Source: Sipunculus nudus (Eukaryota > Annelida > Sipuncula > Golfingiida > Sipunculidae). From it: a stretch of 64,000 nt of DNA. Of the stretch, positions 1 through 13,800 are shown piece after piece. Positions within the stretch are counted from its first letter, which is position 1, and every line of letters starts with the position of its first letter. The notes under the pieces are model-generated. The model had not been told where the DNA came from, searched no databases, and saw only the letters and a list, made by a program, of their open reading frames with translations. The stretch is from assembly GCA_026874595.1 (NCBI GenBank), contig CM049320.1, positions 32,892,214 to 32,956,213 on the forward strand, given 5' to 3'. The translations under genes and the position numbers were made by a program.

Positions 1-385
1 GATACCACTGAGTCAAGCACTGTTAAATTAATGGCATTTTATGCATCTGTTACCTGTTGTATTGTCTGATCAGTGGATAACAGAATTAGTGCATTAATGA
101 TTCATCATAAAAATGAAAAAAAAAACTCGTCTGCTGGTTTGGCCTTCCAAACATAACAATGGTATCATATATTGCAGTGAATTAATGGTAAACAAGGACT
201 GGGACATTAAAAGTCTGGCATTTCTTTAAACCTGTGTATATTATATATCCATTTAGCATTATATTCATTGGCAACCGTAGGGCATATCATGTAAAATACT
301 TTAAAATAAATACTATAAGGCCTTTGCATAATCAATTAGTCAGTCGGAATTGTATCTATCACCTATAAATTTTATCATTTTACCC
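1..385. other. AT-rich sequence, nothing recognised
   Basis: No frame, repeat or RNA gene seen. Confidence 0.6.
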
Positions 386-830
386 CACTGGCAGCATCTT
401 CACGACATAGAAATGGTGAGAGTCCGTCAGTCCTTCTGCCCACCCGTCCATCCCTCTGTCTGTCTTGCCCTTTGATGCATTTCATGAAATGCTAGGTCAG
501 GTTGAAATATGCATTTTTCAAGATCACAGAGGAGATCATACTAAAATTATGTTAACCCAATAACTTAAAATGATTTTGAGGCACTGTAGTCATCATATTG
601 ATTTATCTCATTAAGGGCTAGGTCGAGGTCGAATATGGTTGACCTTGATGCATTTATCAAGGTCACAAATTTGGTCATGCTAAAATGATGATAATGCAAT
701 AACTTGGAAAAGAATTTAGGCACAGTTACCAAATTTCAGTTACCAAAAGCATTCATGTTGACACGCCTCATGAAGGGCTACCACCACAACAGGTGGGGGA
801 CATACCAGATCTGAATGACAGATCAGCTTT
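386..830 (+). repeat. Diverged tandem repeat with CCGTCC-type head
   Basis: It begins with TCCGTCAGTCC and CCGTCCATCC phrases. Two and a half units follow, containing CTCAT..A.GGCTAGGTC, GATGCATTT.TCAAG.TCAC and TAACTT..AA..ATTT.GGCAC, recurring every ~125-160 bases. It ends in GGTGGGGGACAT and a GATCTG...CAGATC hairpin. It resembles the molluscan AAGGTCA-type repeats. Confidence 0.55.
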
Positions 831-1149
831 TTACTTGTCATTCAGTAGACAGTGATCCCAATAGGCCATAGATAAATCTGTTTAAAAACTATTTAACAGA
901 GAGAGACAGCACGATGGAAAACATTCCTGCAGGCCGGGACATATATATATGTCTGCCTGTTTAGGGAAATGAAAATATAATGTAATAAAAATAAACTTAT
1001 TCAGAATTGATTCATAGCTCTAGAAGTAAAATATGGAGGTGTTAATGTTAACAGCTCGATTAAATTTTGACAAACAAGAGAGGTCAGTGCATCCATATAC
1101 ATAAATATGGATCTAGTGGGCTGAATCCAGCTGGATACAGAACAGCTAA

Positions 1150-1366
1150 TATTTCCGGCAGGTCGTTGTATCTTTCCGTCTCATTGGAGCTCCTGTCAGG
1201 GGATTATTGATCTGTTCCGGGTGTTCAGCTTCTCGTATCCTCAGGTGTGAGGAAATGCACAAGGAACAGCTCCTGTTCAGTTTTCCAAAGATGGATCTGT
1301 TGATTTACGATTTAAACTGTCACGTTACGGTTTAATTATGATGGCGTGGATAAATCCAAGTAAATG
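1150..1366 (+). other. GC-richer island ending in a splice-donor-like site; possible 5' exon
   Basis: An island of mixed composition ends AAAT/GTAAGTATT near 1367. Two adjacent ATGs open MMAWINPSK and would leave in phase 1, which does not match the phase-0 acceptor at 36552. A coding role would therefore need an intermediate exon; a non-coding 5' exon is equally possible. Confidence 0.15.
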
Positions 1367-3004
1367 TAAGTATTGGTGTGCTTAAATTCCACAGACAGAC
1401 ATATATTGATGTAATATATATAAGAATACATATATAACCAGTGTACCACTTACAGCTAAATAATCCCTCAAATTAAATATGAATAACAAAGCATCATGCA
1501 AGCATGTGTATGAAAGTATGCTTGTGTCAAATTGAAAACTGCAGAAATGTCAGATTGTAGGATTTTTCCCACTGAGCAAATAGAATGTACAACACAACAA
1601 TTTAAGTTTTAAATCACCAAATGGCTGAAAGGTCTGTCTGAATTTGGAATGGTTGTTACTACTAAGCCAAAACATACACTCCCAGTCTGTAAGTTAAACG
1701 TGATGGTCAGGGAGCTAAAACAGTTGTGGCGAGTACTATCAAAAGATTTCCCCTTATGTTCATTAATTAATGTTTAGCCCTTGCTATATCTAAGTGACTT
1801 AACCAAGTGCTCTCCCAGAAGTGGGCTGCTCGGCTCATGTGTTGATCATGTAGCTATAGGCACCAGAGAACAAGTGATATTTTTGCACCTTGCTCCGGGA
1901 CAGCCTACTTTACCATAGGGGTAGCTTATTAATGAGTCAGTCCACTTAAAGTTAAGAGGGGTGGTAGGTAGCCCTGATATCTTACAGGGTAAAGCAGGCA
2001 AGTTATTTATGAAAATTGTGAGGCTAGATTCTATTTAACAGCAGGAGGACATATATTATATACCTAGAGTACAGCATATTATACCTGCTTGTCTGTTTAA
2101 AAAATAAAGTCTAGTGGAGAAATGTTGTACTACTGAGACAGATGGGTCTTGGGACAAGGAAGAGTGGACTTGACTAAATATAGGTCTGGATTATCAGATG
2201 TTTGGTGGAGGTATGAGTGCTGTCTGAATGAATCTTGTACCAGTTCTTCTGACAAACTTAATCAGTGTTATGTAGTCTACCAAGTTTCTGGATGAGAGGA
2301 GTCAATAAATCTGATTACAGTGGATGGGGTAATTCCATTGAACAGGCTTCATCTATCGATAACAGGGGGTTTCAGTAGACTTGATTACAAGTGATGACAG
2401 ATATGGTGAGACAAAGCCGAAGCACTCAGTAATATTAGGGTCTGTCTGGTACTTGTCTGTCTTGATGATCAACATCCAAAACAGCTTGAGCCTGGAGCCG
2501 TGTTAGCCACATAAATGCTGCTGGCTCGGACAAAAAGACGGCTGACTTTTGTTGTAAGCTAAGATTCATGGCTCAACTTGGCTCAAAAAAATGTCAGTGG
2601 CTTAAACCCACCTGAAAGCCTATTCATTTGACACTGTTACAAAGTACCCGTTTTATTTAAACAAGTTATCTTTATTACGAGTGACATATTGCCTCCATTT
2701 TACATTTAACTAGTTTGTGATTAAATTTAGAGTATAGTTTATCCCTGTGATTTCATAAGTCAACACTTTCATACTTGTACAATCATACAGTTTTCTTTCT
2801 GTGACAAGAAACACAAAAATTACAAACCTTAACATATGTTTCAGGCAATTTTAATTGTTAAAAATATATCTTTTTGTATTATTTTTTTTCTCAAGCCAAT
2901 CTAAGCTGCACAAAATGGGTCACTTCGGCTGAATGAAATATAGGGGATGTCTCCTGATAACACTTGGCTCGGTTTGATCTAAACTCGGCTAGCGGCGGCG
3001 AAAA

Positions 3005-3109
3005 ATGGTGGCAGCGCTGGGCTCCAGAAACGGCACAAGTGATGAAAGTGCTGAAATCACTACAGTTTTTTATCAATTTGCAAATTTTAACATATTTACT
3101 GTGATGTAA
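3005..3109 (+). other. Small open frame with strong start context in a CpG-dense patch
   Basis: The patch 2965-3045 is unusually CpG-rich (GGCTAGCGGCGGCG). Directly after it, AAAAATGG gives an ideal start context, opening MVAALGSRNGTSDESAEI and closing after 34 codons. No good donor is seen inside the frame. It could be the start of an exon with a weak donor, an upstream open frame, or an old CpG-rich repeat fragment. Confidence 0.15.
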
Positions 3110-6100
3110 CTTGCATGATTTTATATAGATCAGCCTGTTTCTATGAATATTGTAACAGGGAAGTTTTACGTTGCTATGGAGTTGGTGTGTCACATCACTT
3201 GGAGATGGTCATCCATCCAGCTAGACTTCTACATCCTTACTTAAAAACATTAAAATTTGACTAAAATCTATCTATCTTTTGCTGGCATATTCTGACCCCA
3301 GATGTCAGCATCAGTATCAGTTCCTTGCAAATAGACAGATGTACAACCAAAAAAAAAGAATTCTGTTTCTATATATATATGGGCCAGCTCTTGATCTGTA
3401 TTTACCAACATTTTAACATGATTTCTCCCCAGAAAATGTTATGAAATCCATCCATGATCATGTGAGATTTATAGTGAGATTTATACTATGCACAGACAAA
3501 GAGGCAAATATGCGAGGACAGACATTGGTGAACAATAAAATATAATCTGTATACTCAGTCAAATAAAATACACTCACAATTTAAAGATACATAATATATG
3601 TTAACATCGGGGGAAAAGAAAATTGAGACAATTCAGAGGTGTTAACATCTATGAGAAAACAATAAATAATGCAGGTCTGGCTTAAAAATAAAAGAAAACT
3701 AAAATGTCTCTCATCTAATCAATATTTTTGGTCCAAATTATTGATTTTTGGTTGTATTTTATTAATTTGTAATTCAGGAATGTGTCTCCACAGGTTCTGT
3801 CAAGTGCAGTCCTGTATGCACTTATTGACCCAGTTATTAATTGTTCATTTACCTCCAGGCAACTAATTAATGATTCAAGAACCACAGTCAGTATGTCAGC
3901 AGTTCACGGAGAGTGAATGTGTCATTACTATCATGTCTGCATTAAGCGGGAGGGTGACATGGAATTCAGACATGATGTAATCGGTGAAGGCGGGATACTG
4001 GTAATTTGTCTGACTGAGTAATTACTGACCCCTGTGACCGAGTAAAAGTGTGACCCGCGGGATGAATGGTGTAACAGACAATGTAGCATTCTGAACATTT
4101 AGATTATCCTTAAATTAAACAAAGATATGTCAGAATCAATCAGGATTTTTGCCTGTTGGTAGGACTGTATATATGGGTAGGATGATAAACAGATTGTTGA
4201 TGCCTGATAAATTAATTATATTGAGCAGTCAGGATTCTAGATTAATAAATTTATGTTTTATTGATGACCAACTGAATCCCTGTTGTCTCCTGAAAGCAGA
4301 CTAGTTGTCCTAGCTTTCAGGAAAATCTTCATAGCTTTTTAGCCAGTGACCTCTCAAGTTTGGTCACATGGACAGACAAGTGGTAACAAGTTCAGCTCTC
4401 TCTGCTGGGGACTCAGGTTTAATTCCAGGCATAGCTGTTACAGTTGGTCATTGAAGCCTGTCAGAGACTGGTGCTTTTATCTTCACTTTAAATGTAAAGA
4501 ATATCGACACCAATATCTGAGCTGTGGAAAGTATTCTTTTTATTAATTATTTGTATTCTACGATTTACATGTCACTAATTCAGAAGTTTAATAAAATGTC
4601 TAAAGTTTAAATTTAAATCACCAGCCTGTGCTCAGTTCTGTGTAAAAATTTATTTTAGACTTCTGAATAAGTTCAGACCAAATTGTTCTGTCATTCACTG
4701 TTCTCTCACCTCGCTAATAATCAGAGGAGAGAACTGGTTAATTATTTCTCATAATTCTTCTCATTGAACTGACTTACCATTGGCATTTAATGATTTTTAT
4801 AAGCCACAAATATAATAAAGGGTGATGTTTAAGCAGAGGTGTTCTTTCAAAGGAAATTGTCGCATACTTCCTGATATGGAGCAATCATGGTTTCAATCCT
4901 GTCTATAAGTTTGTACTATGCAAGCATGGTTCCAGGCTTTTCTAAATATTTTACAAAGTACCTTAAAAAAGTCCTAAATTTGGACTGTCAGGAGTGAGAA
5001 ATAATGATTATTTTGACCTGAGGGCTTGAGTAGTTTCAGTCTAATATTCAGGCAAGAACATTGATGATTAAAATTTGAAAAATTGCCACATTTATGAATT
5101 TTGAGCTCAGAATCATGATCATTACATCATATGTGACTCAGCTTTTCCATAAAAACCACTTTCTTTCAAACTCTTGTTATTGACTCCAATATATAAAGGT
5201 CAGTTTGACTTTATTGTTGGAAGAATTTTCTGGGGTAAAAAAATTGCCAAACAGATGTATAATGAGTAACTGTGATATTCAGTTGAGCATCATGACCCAG
5301 GGGTCACTTTTTGGCGATAAATCTATTGTCTTATATACCATTGATATTGGCACCAATAAACAAAGGCAAGCATCAATATACAAATGCTGACAGGTAAATT
5401 TGGTTTGGGCCATCCATCTTGCCGGAAAGTAATATGTGGGTCTCCCAGATTTAGAGGAGGGTCACAAGCACGTGGCACTTCATATCAAGTTTGTCGTAAT
5501 ATAAATAGCCCAGAAGCCCCAGGTGTTATTCGGTAGTGAGCGAATATCTGTACCGGATCATCTGTACTTGACAGTTTTCTCGTTGTTATGTCCTGTCTGG
5601 AATCCTGCTCCAGACACAATCTGTAGTGTATAAATGACACAATAATTCCGTCTCCAAAGACTGAATCTGTGCCTTTTACGAACAGTACCCTTAAGTGCGG
5701 TTGTTCTGCTCTCCACTTCAAATGCTCACCTGTAGACAATTAATTATATACTAATGAAACCTTGTTCAATTATAGCCTGAGAACAGTGTAAAGGCAACAA
5801 TAGTCCTTTCTAAAATATATTTGCAGATCTAGGATTCTTAAGTGGTCACAAACTTAAGCCTTATAAGTGGCGAATAAATCACTTTAATATAAAAACGACA
5901 GGAAACCAGTAGCCACATGCTCAGCTGATAGTGTGAAGCATAATTGGTAAGCGCACTTGACAGCAGACGGAGTGTTATTTCTTGAAACAGGGTTAATTGA
6001 ATTGATATGAGGACCATAAGGGCATCCCAGGTTTGTGTTTGATATAACAAGACCAGGGGGCTGACTATATTAGCTTGGGAGTCGGGTCTAGACAGCATGT

Positions 6101-7489
6101 CAGTTTGTTGGCTTTTCAGTCTAATGATCTTGAGGATCAGATGCATGTAGTTTATTTATATCCTTTATGTTCCAACACCCTGGAGTCATGCTGTACTAGA
6201 TAGATAACAGTGAAATCCCAGTTCTGTAATTTGAGATTTCTTCACCAGCAGTACACCCATAATTTCGACTTGCAACCTGCTACATACGGGTTTTAGTGTG
6301 TAAGCAAAGTGGCAGCCCCCATGAGTGGGTTTGAGAAACTTGGAGAAATCCGAGGACAGTTTGGTGGGAAGAAGACAGGTATCAGCAAAGTTTAGGGTGG
6401 AATAATGCTTTTTTTGGACCATGCCCAAATCCTTAAATTATAGTCACTCTCGATCAATACTGTTTCTAATAAAACCTGTAAACCCAACAGCAGACACACC
6501 TGTGTTAACATTGTTAATTACCTTTACCAGTAGATGTAGAAAAGAACCTTCATGGTTTCAACATTAAAGAATAGGTGTTAGATTTATTATTTATTGATAG
6601 ACAGTTCTCAAATATGATAGATTCTCTTTGTGGCTGTATGAAAGGGGTGCTAGTGAAGTGTATCTTAGGGTAGTTTTTTTCATTACATTGTGTCTCTTTT
6701 CTCCTTGCTTGTGAATATGAATTTTCTCTTTCAATCAGAATATCTATGGATTATTTGATACTATTTAAATAACAATTGTGGTATTTTATTGTGAAATAAA
6801 TCTGAGATAAAATCATCAGTTAATTGCTTGTCCAGAACAATAAACACCACAAACAATTCAGACTTGAGATATGGTTCTTCTCAACATTGTTACATTAATT
6901 CTGCTGAGTAAGTTCTCTAGCTAATATCCTTTTTGTCTCGTAATGTGGAGTAGAATATAACTCTTTACTCTTGAAGAGCACACAATAAGCTAATGTATAG
7001 ATCATACAGAAGTATTTCAATAACAATGATAAACAATTCAATTAAAAAAATGAGGTGTGATCTACAATCTATTGTAAGTCCTTGACAATAAACACTACAA
7101 ACATTTTAAGCTTTCTGTATGGACCATGTGTTTTGTAGTGTGTCACTCTGTTTCACTTTGTATTGTGAAGAAAAAGAAGGTATTTGAAAGTGAAAAGAAG
7201 CTTAAGTTATTGGCTCTCTTCAGTTATTCTCTGTCTCCATCACTACGTGATGTCATCGCCTCTCTTTTGTCTTAATGAAAGGTATTGAAACATAACTCTC
7301 AGTGTGCCTGGCAGTTATTTGTTGGATAAAACATGAGCGCGAATGGAAGGAGTTTAAACGATAACAAATCACCACTTCCCTTGTCTTACCATAGTTATAC
7401 CAATTACCATGAATGATCTTCTAAACTAACCATGCTTTATCTTAACATAAGCACTAATTAATCACTAAAAGTTCGACACGTACCATCAG

Positions 7490-7732
7490 CGGAGGTTGGT
7501 GTGTGTTCTGGGGTTTATTAACATGCCGTCATTTGTGATATCATTGGGGCAGGACTATCTCTGTGGGAATATTGATTTATCAGCCAGTGGTTCCATTAGC
7601 CCCTGGCTTGGCCCATCTGATCGCTTGGGTGGTTTCCATACGGACCTTAGCGTGAGGCCCAGACAGAGGACGTACACAGAGAGCTGCCTGGATATCTTAC
7701 ATCTGAATTATCCCAAGTGATGACAGTTTAAG
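7490..7732 (+). other. GC-richer island ending in a strong splice donor; possible non-coding first exon
   Basis: The stretch is GC-richer than its surroundings and ends TTTAAG/GTAAGTGAG at 7732/7733, one of the best donor matches in the window. The frame from about 7496 closes at TGATGA just before the donor, and the other frames also carry stops, so any exon here would be 5' untranslated sequence. If it were spliced to 36552, translation could begin at the MMMPAF methionines (36588). Not confirmed. Confidence 0.2.
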
Positions 7733-10446
7733 GTAAGTGAGCTGAAAAAAAAACTTTTTTAAAGCAACACTGAGTTAATAAAACTTACATGGACAGTCAT
7801 ATCTCTTAAATTTTAACTTTTTAAGTTTTTTCTCCTCTTGCTGATAATTTGCTTCTGAATTACATAACTAGTCAGGAAAATAAATTTTAATGTAAATTTT
7901 CACAAGCAAATGTTCCAGAGTTGATGGCTGGACTTTTTAAAGCAACCACCAATGAGCCAACCAGTATGTGAACCACATAGGGTTACTTATCACAATTTTA
8001 TAGTAAATTGTTTAAAATCTGAATGGTCAAAGTGTTAATACTGTAAGTGAAGTGAGCTGAATATCTGCCTTTTTGAAGCATGCCTCTGCAAGGAACTTCA
8101 TCAAACATGGCTCCGTCATCTGTTACATATGAAGTTCCTAAGTTTCTGGCATATTACATGCTTTATCAATATTGATGATTGATGGCTTAAACTGTATGAA
8201 CCAGGTGAGCTGAAATGAAACCTTGTTCAGGCAACCATCAGTCAACTGTAAAGAAGCTTATTGTAGGAACAAATGGACTTCTTTTTATTTTAAGAATTTG
8301 CATATATATGAAAGGAATAACAATGTATAATAATAATTATAATAATAATTCTTTGTATTATGATGATGATGATGAAGAACGGTTTACTCGCATTTCAGTG
8401 TGTATTCATTGAACACTACAATTTTTTAACTGCATATTATTGTATCACCCAACTTTATGCGCTTAATGCCATGATAATATCAGGGTGCCTCTATTGCTCA
8501 AGATTACATGTAATAAGCAGTACAGTAGTGAGTACACTTATGTTAGAGATTTATTAGTACAGCAGACGTATACAAGTACAGGAGGGAAAGCTTTATGTGA
8601 GTAATGTTTCTGGGATACCCTGCATGGCCCAGGTGCTAGGCGCCTAATATATAGCCATCAAATTATTGAGTAACCAACTAGAAGGACTACACTTCCTATA
8701 AAGGTCCTCGTATGCATGACATAAGTACAGTGCAGGTTAGTTCACCTAAGGTGAATAGATAGTATATATACGTTGTTAAACCTTGGGAAGCCATAAAGGT
8801 ATGATTGATAAACTAAGATTGCAGGCTTGACTGCTAGCTCCTTTCAGTGCCTGATGTAGGTTTCTAAGTGATTATGTATAGTAATTGTTAATTTGCATGT
8901 CGGTGGTAAGACGGTTATATTATGACTGATAACACAGCTCACCCACGTGAAGCATGAAAGAGCACACCACATTAGTTCTGGAGGAGGTAAACCTGATTCC
9001 AAACAATCAGTTTAGATGAATGCGTAGGTGGATTGATTTTGTTTTGTAGTTCAGAGGTTTGAAAGAGTTAAGGTAATGGACATTCATCATTTACAGGGGT
9101 CTTGATTTGGCTTTCTAACAGAGGTCACATGAACATTAAATTAAAGCATACAGGATTCCTAATCATTATTATTATTATATTTTATTACTATAATAAAATA
9201 TGTTTTCACAAAATTAGAGATAAATATGAATTCATATTGATGAACTGGTTCATTTAACAATTGCAATAATTTTTACAACAAAATAAAAATATACTAAATT
9301 TTTAAAAAGTACTCATGAGGAGAAGCTGATTAAAAAACGTGGTGAGATATGTAATTTGAATTATTTAACCAAAGAGCACGGTATTTAGCAGAACATGTAC
9401 GCCAAGGAGAAGCTATCCTGATGGCTGTGCCTATATTTATACATATCCACACCAAACTATATATTAACAAACTACTATTATATTCTCATCCAATGCCACA
9501 CTTTCCATGGAGTGTTGTGAAATTTAGTTGAGTAGAATGTGTTTATACAGCTAACAGACTGAAAAGGTGAACACCGGTGAGAGCATAACCTCCGTCATGA
9601 GCATAATAAAGCTGACTCAGCAGAATGCTAGTCCACTTACAGAGCTCAGCCATTCTTATGCACTTAAACTAACACAGGGCTTTAGGAAATTAGTTGATGT
9701 GTAAAATCTCTTTGGATGCTTGGACCTTTGGGTCCAAGACTCCAACCGGATGCGTGAGTATTCTAGCAGTTAGACTGAGAGGATCAATTTTGTCTCATGT
9801 AGCATTAACAGACCATTGCTGACTAATTAATTGTGTTCACACTGTGCTGACAAGTAACTCTTTGATTTCACTCAAATTAGATATTTTTATGATTAAACAA
9901 TATCTGATCATCTAATGTAACCAAATGTAAGAAAAATTAAAAGGGATAGAATTTCACAGAACCCTTCAAACTCTTACTGGGTGGAGCCATATTCCCATGT
10001 GACACACTAAAATATGGCCTGGGCATCCCAAACTTTTTCTTCCTGTTGAAAGCCCGAGAATGTATTTTTACGTTCATTTTAGACTGCCATGGTAGTATAC
10101 TCTATAAAAAAATGGAATCTGTGAATTATATCTGTGAGCTGTGTGTGAATTTGCTGACAATTCCAATCTGGGTAGTCAGAGCAGTCCAGTGAGGGAAGCA
10201 TAAGTGGTTCATTACAACATCAATAAATGTGTCAAACCACTGAGCCCTATAGATATACTGGTTCTTTATTGTCTGGGCATTAAAGTTACAAGTCTTCCCA
10301 GAAACCCAAGAATCTTTCATTAGAACAAATCCGTCAGTGTAATTACCAGCATAGCTAGGGAAGATTATGTTGAGGTTGCTGGCACATTTATGGGGAGCAT
10401 GATGGTGGAGTGTTTAGCACAGGATTTAAGAAAGTCATGGTGACCA
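7733..10446. other. Non-coding AT-rich sequence
   Basis: A weak recurring phrase (GTGAGCTGAA followed by CTTTTT or CTTGTT and a GCAAC) occurs near 7737, 8051 and 8204, perhaps an old repeat. There is an 8-bp-stem hairpin at 9719-9738 (CTTGGACC/GGTCCAAG). No gene seen. Confidence 0.5.
8328..8375 (+). repeat. Trinucleotide repeats (AAT)n and (GAT)n
   Basis: Imperfect AATAAT run, then five GAT units; the Asn/Asp-rich frame across them is an artefact. Confidence 0.85.
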
Positions 10447-10846
10447 GCTTCTGTGGTCTATAGGGCTAGAGCACAGGACTCAAAGCAGACGGTCATGAGT
10501 TCGAATGTCAGCTGAGGTAGTGAGATTTTTCACTGTAAGCTTCTGCACAGGGTGAGCGCTCTGCAGGGAGAATGGCAAGGCCGTGCCCCCTGACAATGTT
10601 TCACTCCCAAATGAGTGTGCCTTTCAGGGGTTCCCCAGTGTTATGACCCAGCAATAGGTAAGATTACACACCCTGGCCTGCAGGTGCAGTAGTCATCGGG
10701 CCTGGTTAATCCTGGGATATAAATAAGAGGGAGCATGTGCTACTTCCCTGTCATGTAGTGTGTAATCGGAGTGAAATTTTGCAGATGTACATACTTAGCT
10801 AGCATTTAAAAAAATTGAGGCATTTACCTAAAAAATAAAATAAAAT
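10447..10846 (+). mobile_element. Older copy of the same tRNA-derived SINE
   Basis: It shares the head GCTTCTGTGG, the B-box region GAGTTCGAATGTCAGC, the body phrases GTGAGATTTTTCAC and GGGTGAGC.CTCTGCAGG, and the 3' phrase GCAGATGTACATACTTAG with the copy at 62440. The A box is damaged (TCTATAGGG), the terminal TGGAGG/CCTCCA palindrome is decayed, and no flanking duplication is visible. It is therefore an older insertion. Confidence 0.8.
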
Positions 10847-13800
10847 TTATGGGTTTCTGTCCTTTTCAGACTTTTCTCTATTGAGCACATTTACTGTAGA
10901 ACAAGTGGTGTACGTAGTACGTGATTAGCATTAAACTTATGAATCAAAGTTATGGGCTTACCCTCAGTCAGACGTCCCCTGTCTTTAAGCCCCTGGTCAA
11001 GGTCATTGCCCAAAAGTTTGCGCTTCCACCAAGGACTGAATGGGTACTGAAAATGGGCAAAAAAGGCATAATGAACTAAATTGTGATGTTTACTGTGGCT
11101 GCTGGGGTTGTATGCTGAGAACACCTTCAAGGATAAACAGGTCCATAAGACCTAGCTGGCAGACAGGGGATCGATATTGTTAGTGACATCAGACTTGTAT
11201 GTTTAATTTCTTACATTTTTACCTTGAATGTTCTTCTTAATGTCATTTTGTGTACTTTTGGAAAAGCTTACCCGAAGTTGTTGGTATATTTCATTGAAAC
11301 TTTGTGTAGAGGCTTGCCTTGGCCCTGATAAGATTACATTAAATTAATAAGATGATCTAGATTAAGATGAGGATCAGGATTATTTTGTTGCTACGGGAAC
11401 ATTTGCATGGTTTCCTTCACCAAATGTTCACTTGCAAATAAACCTATTTGTACATCAATAATACAGCAGTGACCTGGAGCAAAGTTCATGACCCTAAGTA
11501 ATACTGAGTAATTTTAAAGCTTTTATATAAACGTACAGAAAGAGATAATCTAGCAGGAGATAGGATACACCTATAAACCCTAGTATCAGCATCCTTTAGG
11601 AGTTTACTTTCAAAGAAACAACCATTTGCTCTGCTATAATTAAGCTCTGAAGAGGCTCAGTGATATGATTTGTTCCTAGCTGTTAAATGCTCAACAGCAT
11701 TGATACTATATTTATGCCAAGCTGTTAAGTGAACAATGATGTCGGTAGTATTTGCGTGAAAGCAGTCGAGTGACCGCCGGTCATCATGGCCTGGACACCT
11801 GTGTGTGCTATTGAGCTCCATTCACGGAACAATAATGCTGAGAAGAATGTCAGTATTACCCCACACAATACGTGCTCACTTACGAGATCAATATGATGAG
11901 TTCCGACCTCATTCATGGCCGCATGATCTATACTTAATGTGCTTGTCGTTCAGCAGCTGCCTTTATTTAGTAATCTATGTTGCGCTGAGATGTATGGTAG
12001 GAATTTGTTTAATTATTTAATTGCAATAGGAAGCGATGGATATGCCCCAGAGGTGAATAACATATGTAAGGTCAAGACTTATTGATCTAAATCATCAATA
12101 AGTAACAATTTGTGATTTATTGCAGTATGTCATGCTAGATTGTGAACTGGTTTTTACCTCAGGTATACCCTATTGATGAAGGAATCATATACTTAGAAAG
12201 TTATTTAGCTCATCTTGTTACTCTGACTATAGACTGTTTTCTTAGAAATTCAAGCATTTTGATTTCTCAAATATTTTAGAAGATAAATATTTTGTTCCCT
12301 TATTGTTAATCAGGTCCAAGCCTAACTTACTTAATTAACTCAACTATTCATAAATTTATAACTCTCAAGTAAACAGTGTATTTGAAAAGTGTGGACCAAT
12401 CAGGTTTTATTAATAACATAAATTAAGGAGACTTGTTTGCCTGGTAAAAGAAACATAATATAGAAATTTTCCTTTCACAATTTTATAGAGAAATTGGCCT
12501 TCATTACCATAAGGATTACTGTGAAAAAATAATGCTTGTTGATTTATTACCGCTGTAGAAAAATACAATTAATGCTAAAAGAAAAATACAGTGATTTGAT
12601 TCAGTTTTAGTATCAGTGTTGTTAAAAAGTGTAAACATTCTCATGAAAAGTTTAAATGGATTTCCAGGAAATTAGATTGATGGATGATGCAGTCTGGTTC
12701 ATCTTGAGCAAATCTTAAAATAATTAACTGAAGCATTAACCGGTTTGATTTTTCATGAATTTCTTAACCAAGAATCACAAGAGAAGCACAGTATTAGCCA
12801 CAGCTGGCACGAGGAAATTTGCAACCAGTCAACACTTCTAATCTGACAAATACACAATTTTCCAAGTCGTAAGCTGAAATTGATTAATGATAGATTCATT
12901 ACGATGTCACCCGGAGATGATACGCTTTAATTAAACATTCCTTGATTCTCAAATGATGAGGTCATCACGTTAATGGAACAGGAACAGCGTTCCATGTTTC
13001 CTTCACCATTGCTAATTAGGTTGGTATTTTTACGATATAAAAACCTTACTGGTCACAGCAGGAAGACATCATTAGCAGAGATTCTGGCAGGATTAATGTG
13101 ACTGCCGAGTATACTCTGCTAGAAACCCAATAAGTTTATCATCTGACACCTTTGGACTTAACAAGTGGGATTCTAAGATAAAAAGAGAAGTTACAGGTGT
13201 GAACTGAGATAATTCAGACACTAGTATCAGTATATAGTGTAATGACTTAATAGCTGATTTTCTAAGATTGACAAAATCTTTTTGAAACTTATCAACTGAA
13301 GGTATCTCCTACCATAATTTGGGTATGGTAAAAAAAAGTGTTATTCCCCTTCTAACTTATTTTGCCTATATGTACGTCCCCTTCTCACCAAACTCTCTAT
13401 ACCTTGATGCTGTATTTGAAGTACTTTCATGTTGCATCCCTGCACCCTTATCAAACCCCTACAGGTTTAATTCTCCCAGTTTCTCGAGATCACTCATGGG
13501 CACTGCCATTTTGTATACACAATAAAAGCTGGATGTCACAGGTTGCATGTATAAATTTTGCTAGTTCTTAAAATATGTGCATTTTAATTGAAATATAGTG
13601 AGAATAATCCATGCACCTTTTGTAATAAAGTTATAGTCATCTCATTCAGTAAACAACACCACCTACAGACAATAAAAAATGAAACTTGGTCTGTGGTAGC
13701 TAGTCCAAGCTTATATTATGCATGAATTTATCTCTGTCTTACAATTAATGATGAGACCTTTTATAACATTTGATATTTTGTGAAAACTGCTCATAAATTA

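Larger units (their letters stand above)
831..7489. other. AT-rich non-coding sequence, presumably intron or upstream of the LIM gene
   Basis: Apart from the islands at 1150-1366 and 2965-3109, I see no exons. Moderately GC-rich stretches at 3890-4080 and 5400-6430 have minus-strand frames of 80-102 codons (5485-5739, 5838-6146, 6186-6428) without recognisable domains. They are probably chance frames over conserved or repeat sequence. Confidence 0.5.

Noticed and set aside
5485-6428. Three neighbouring minus-strand frames of 80-102 codons
   Set aside because: Different frames, no shared domain, no convincing splice pairs; considered chance.
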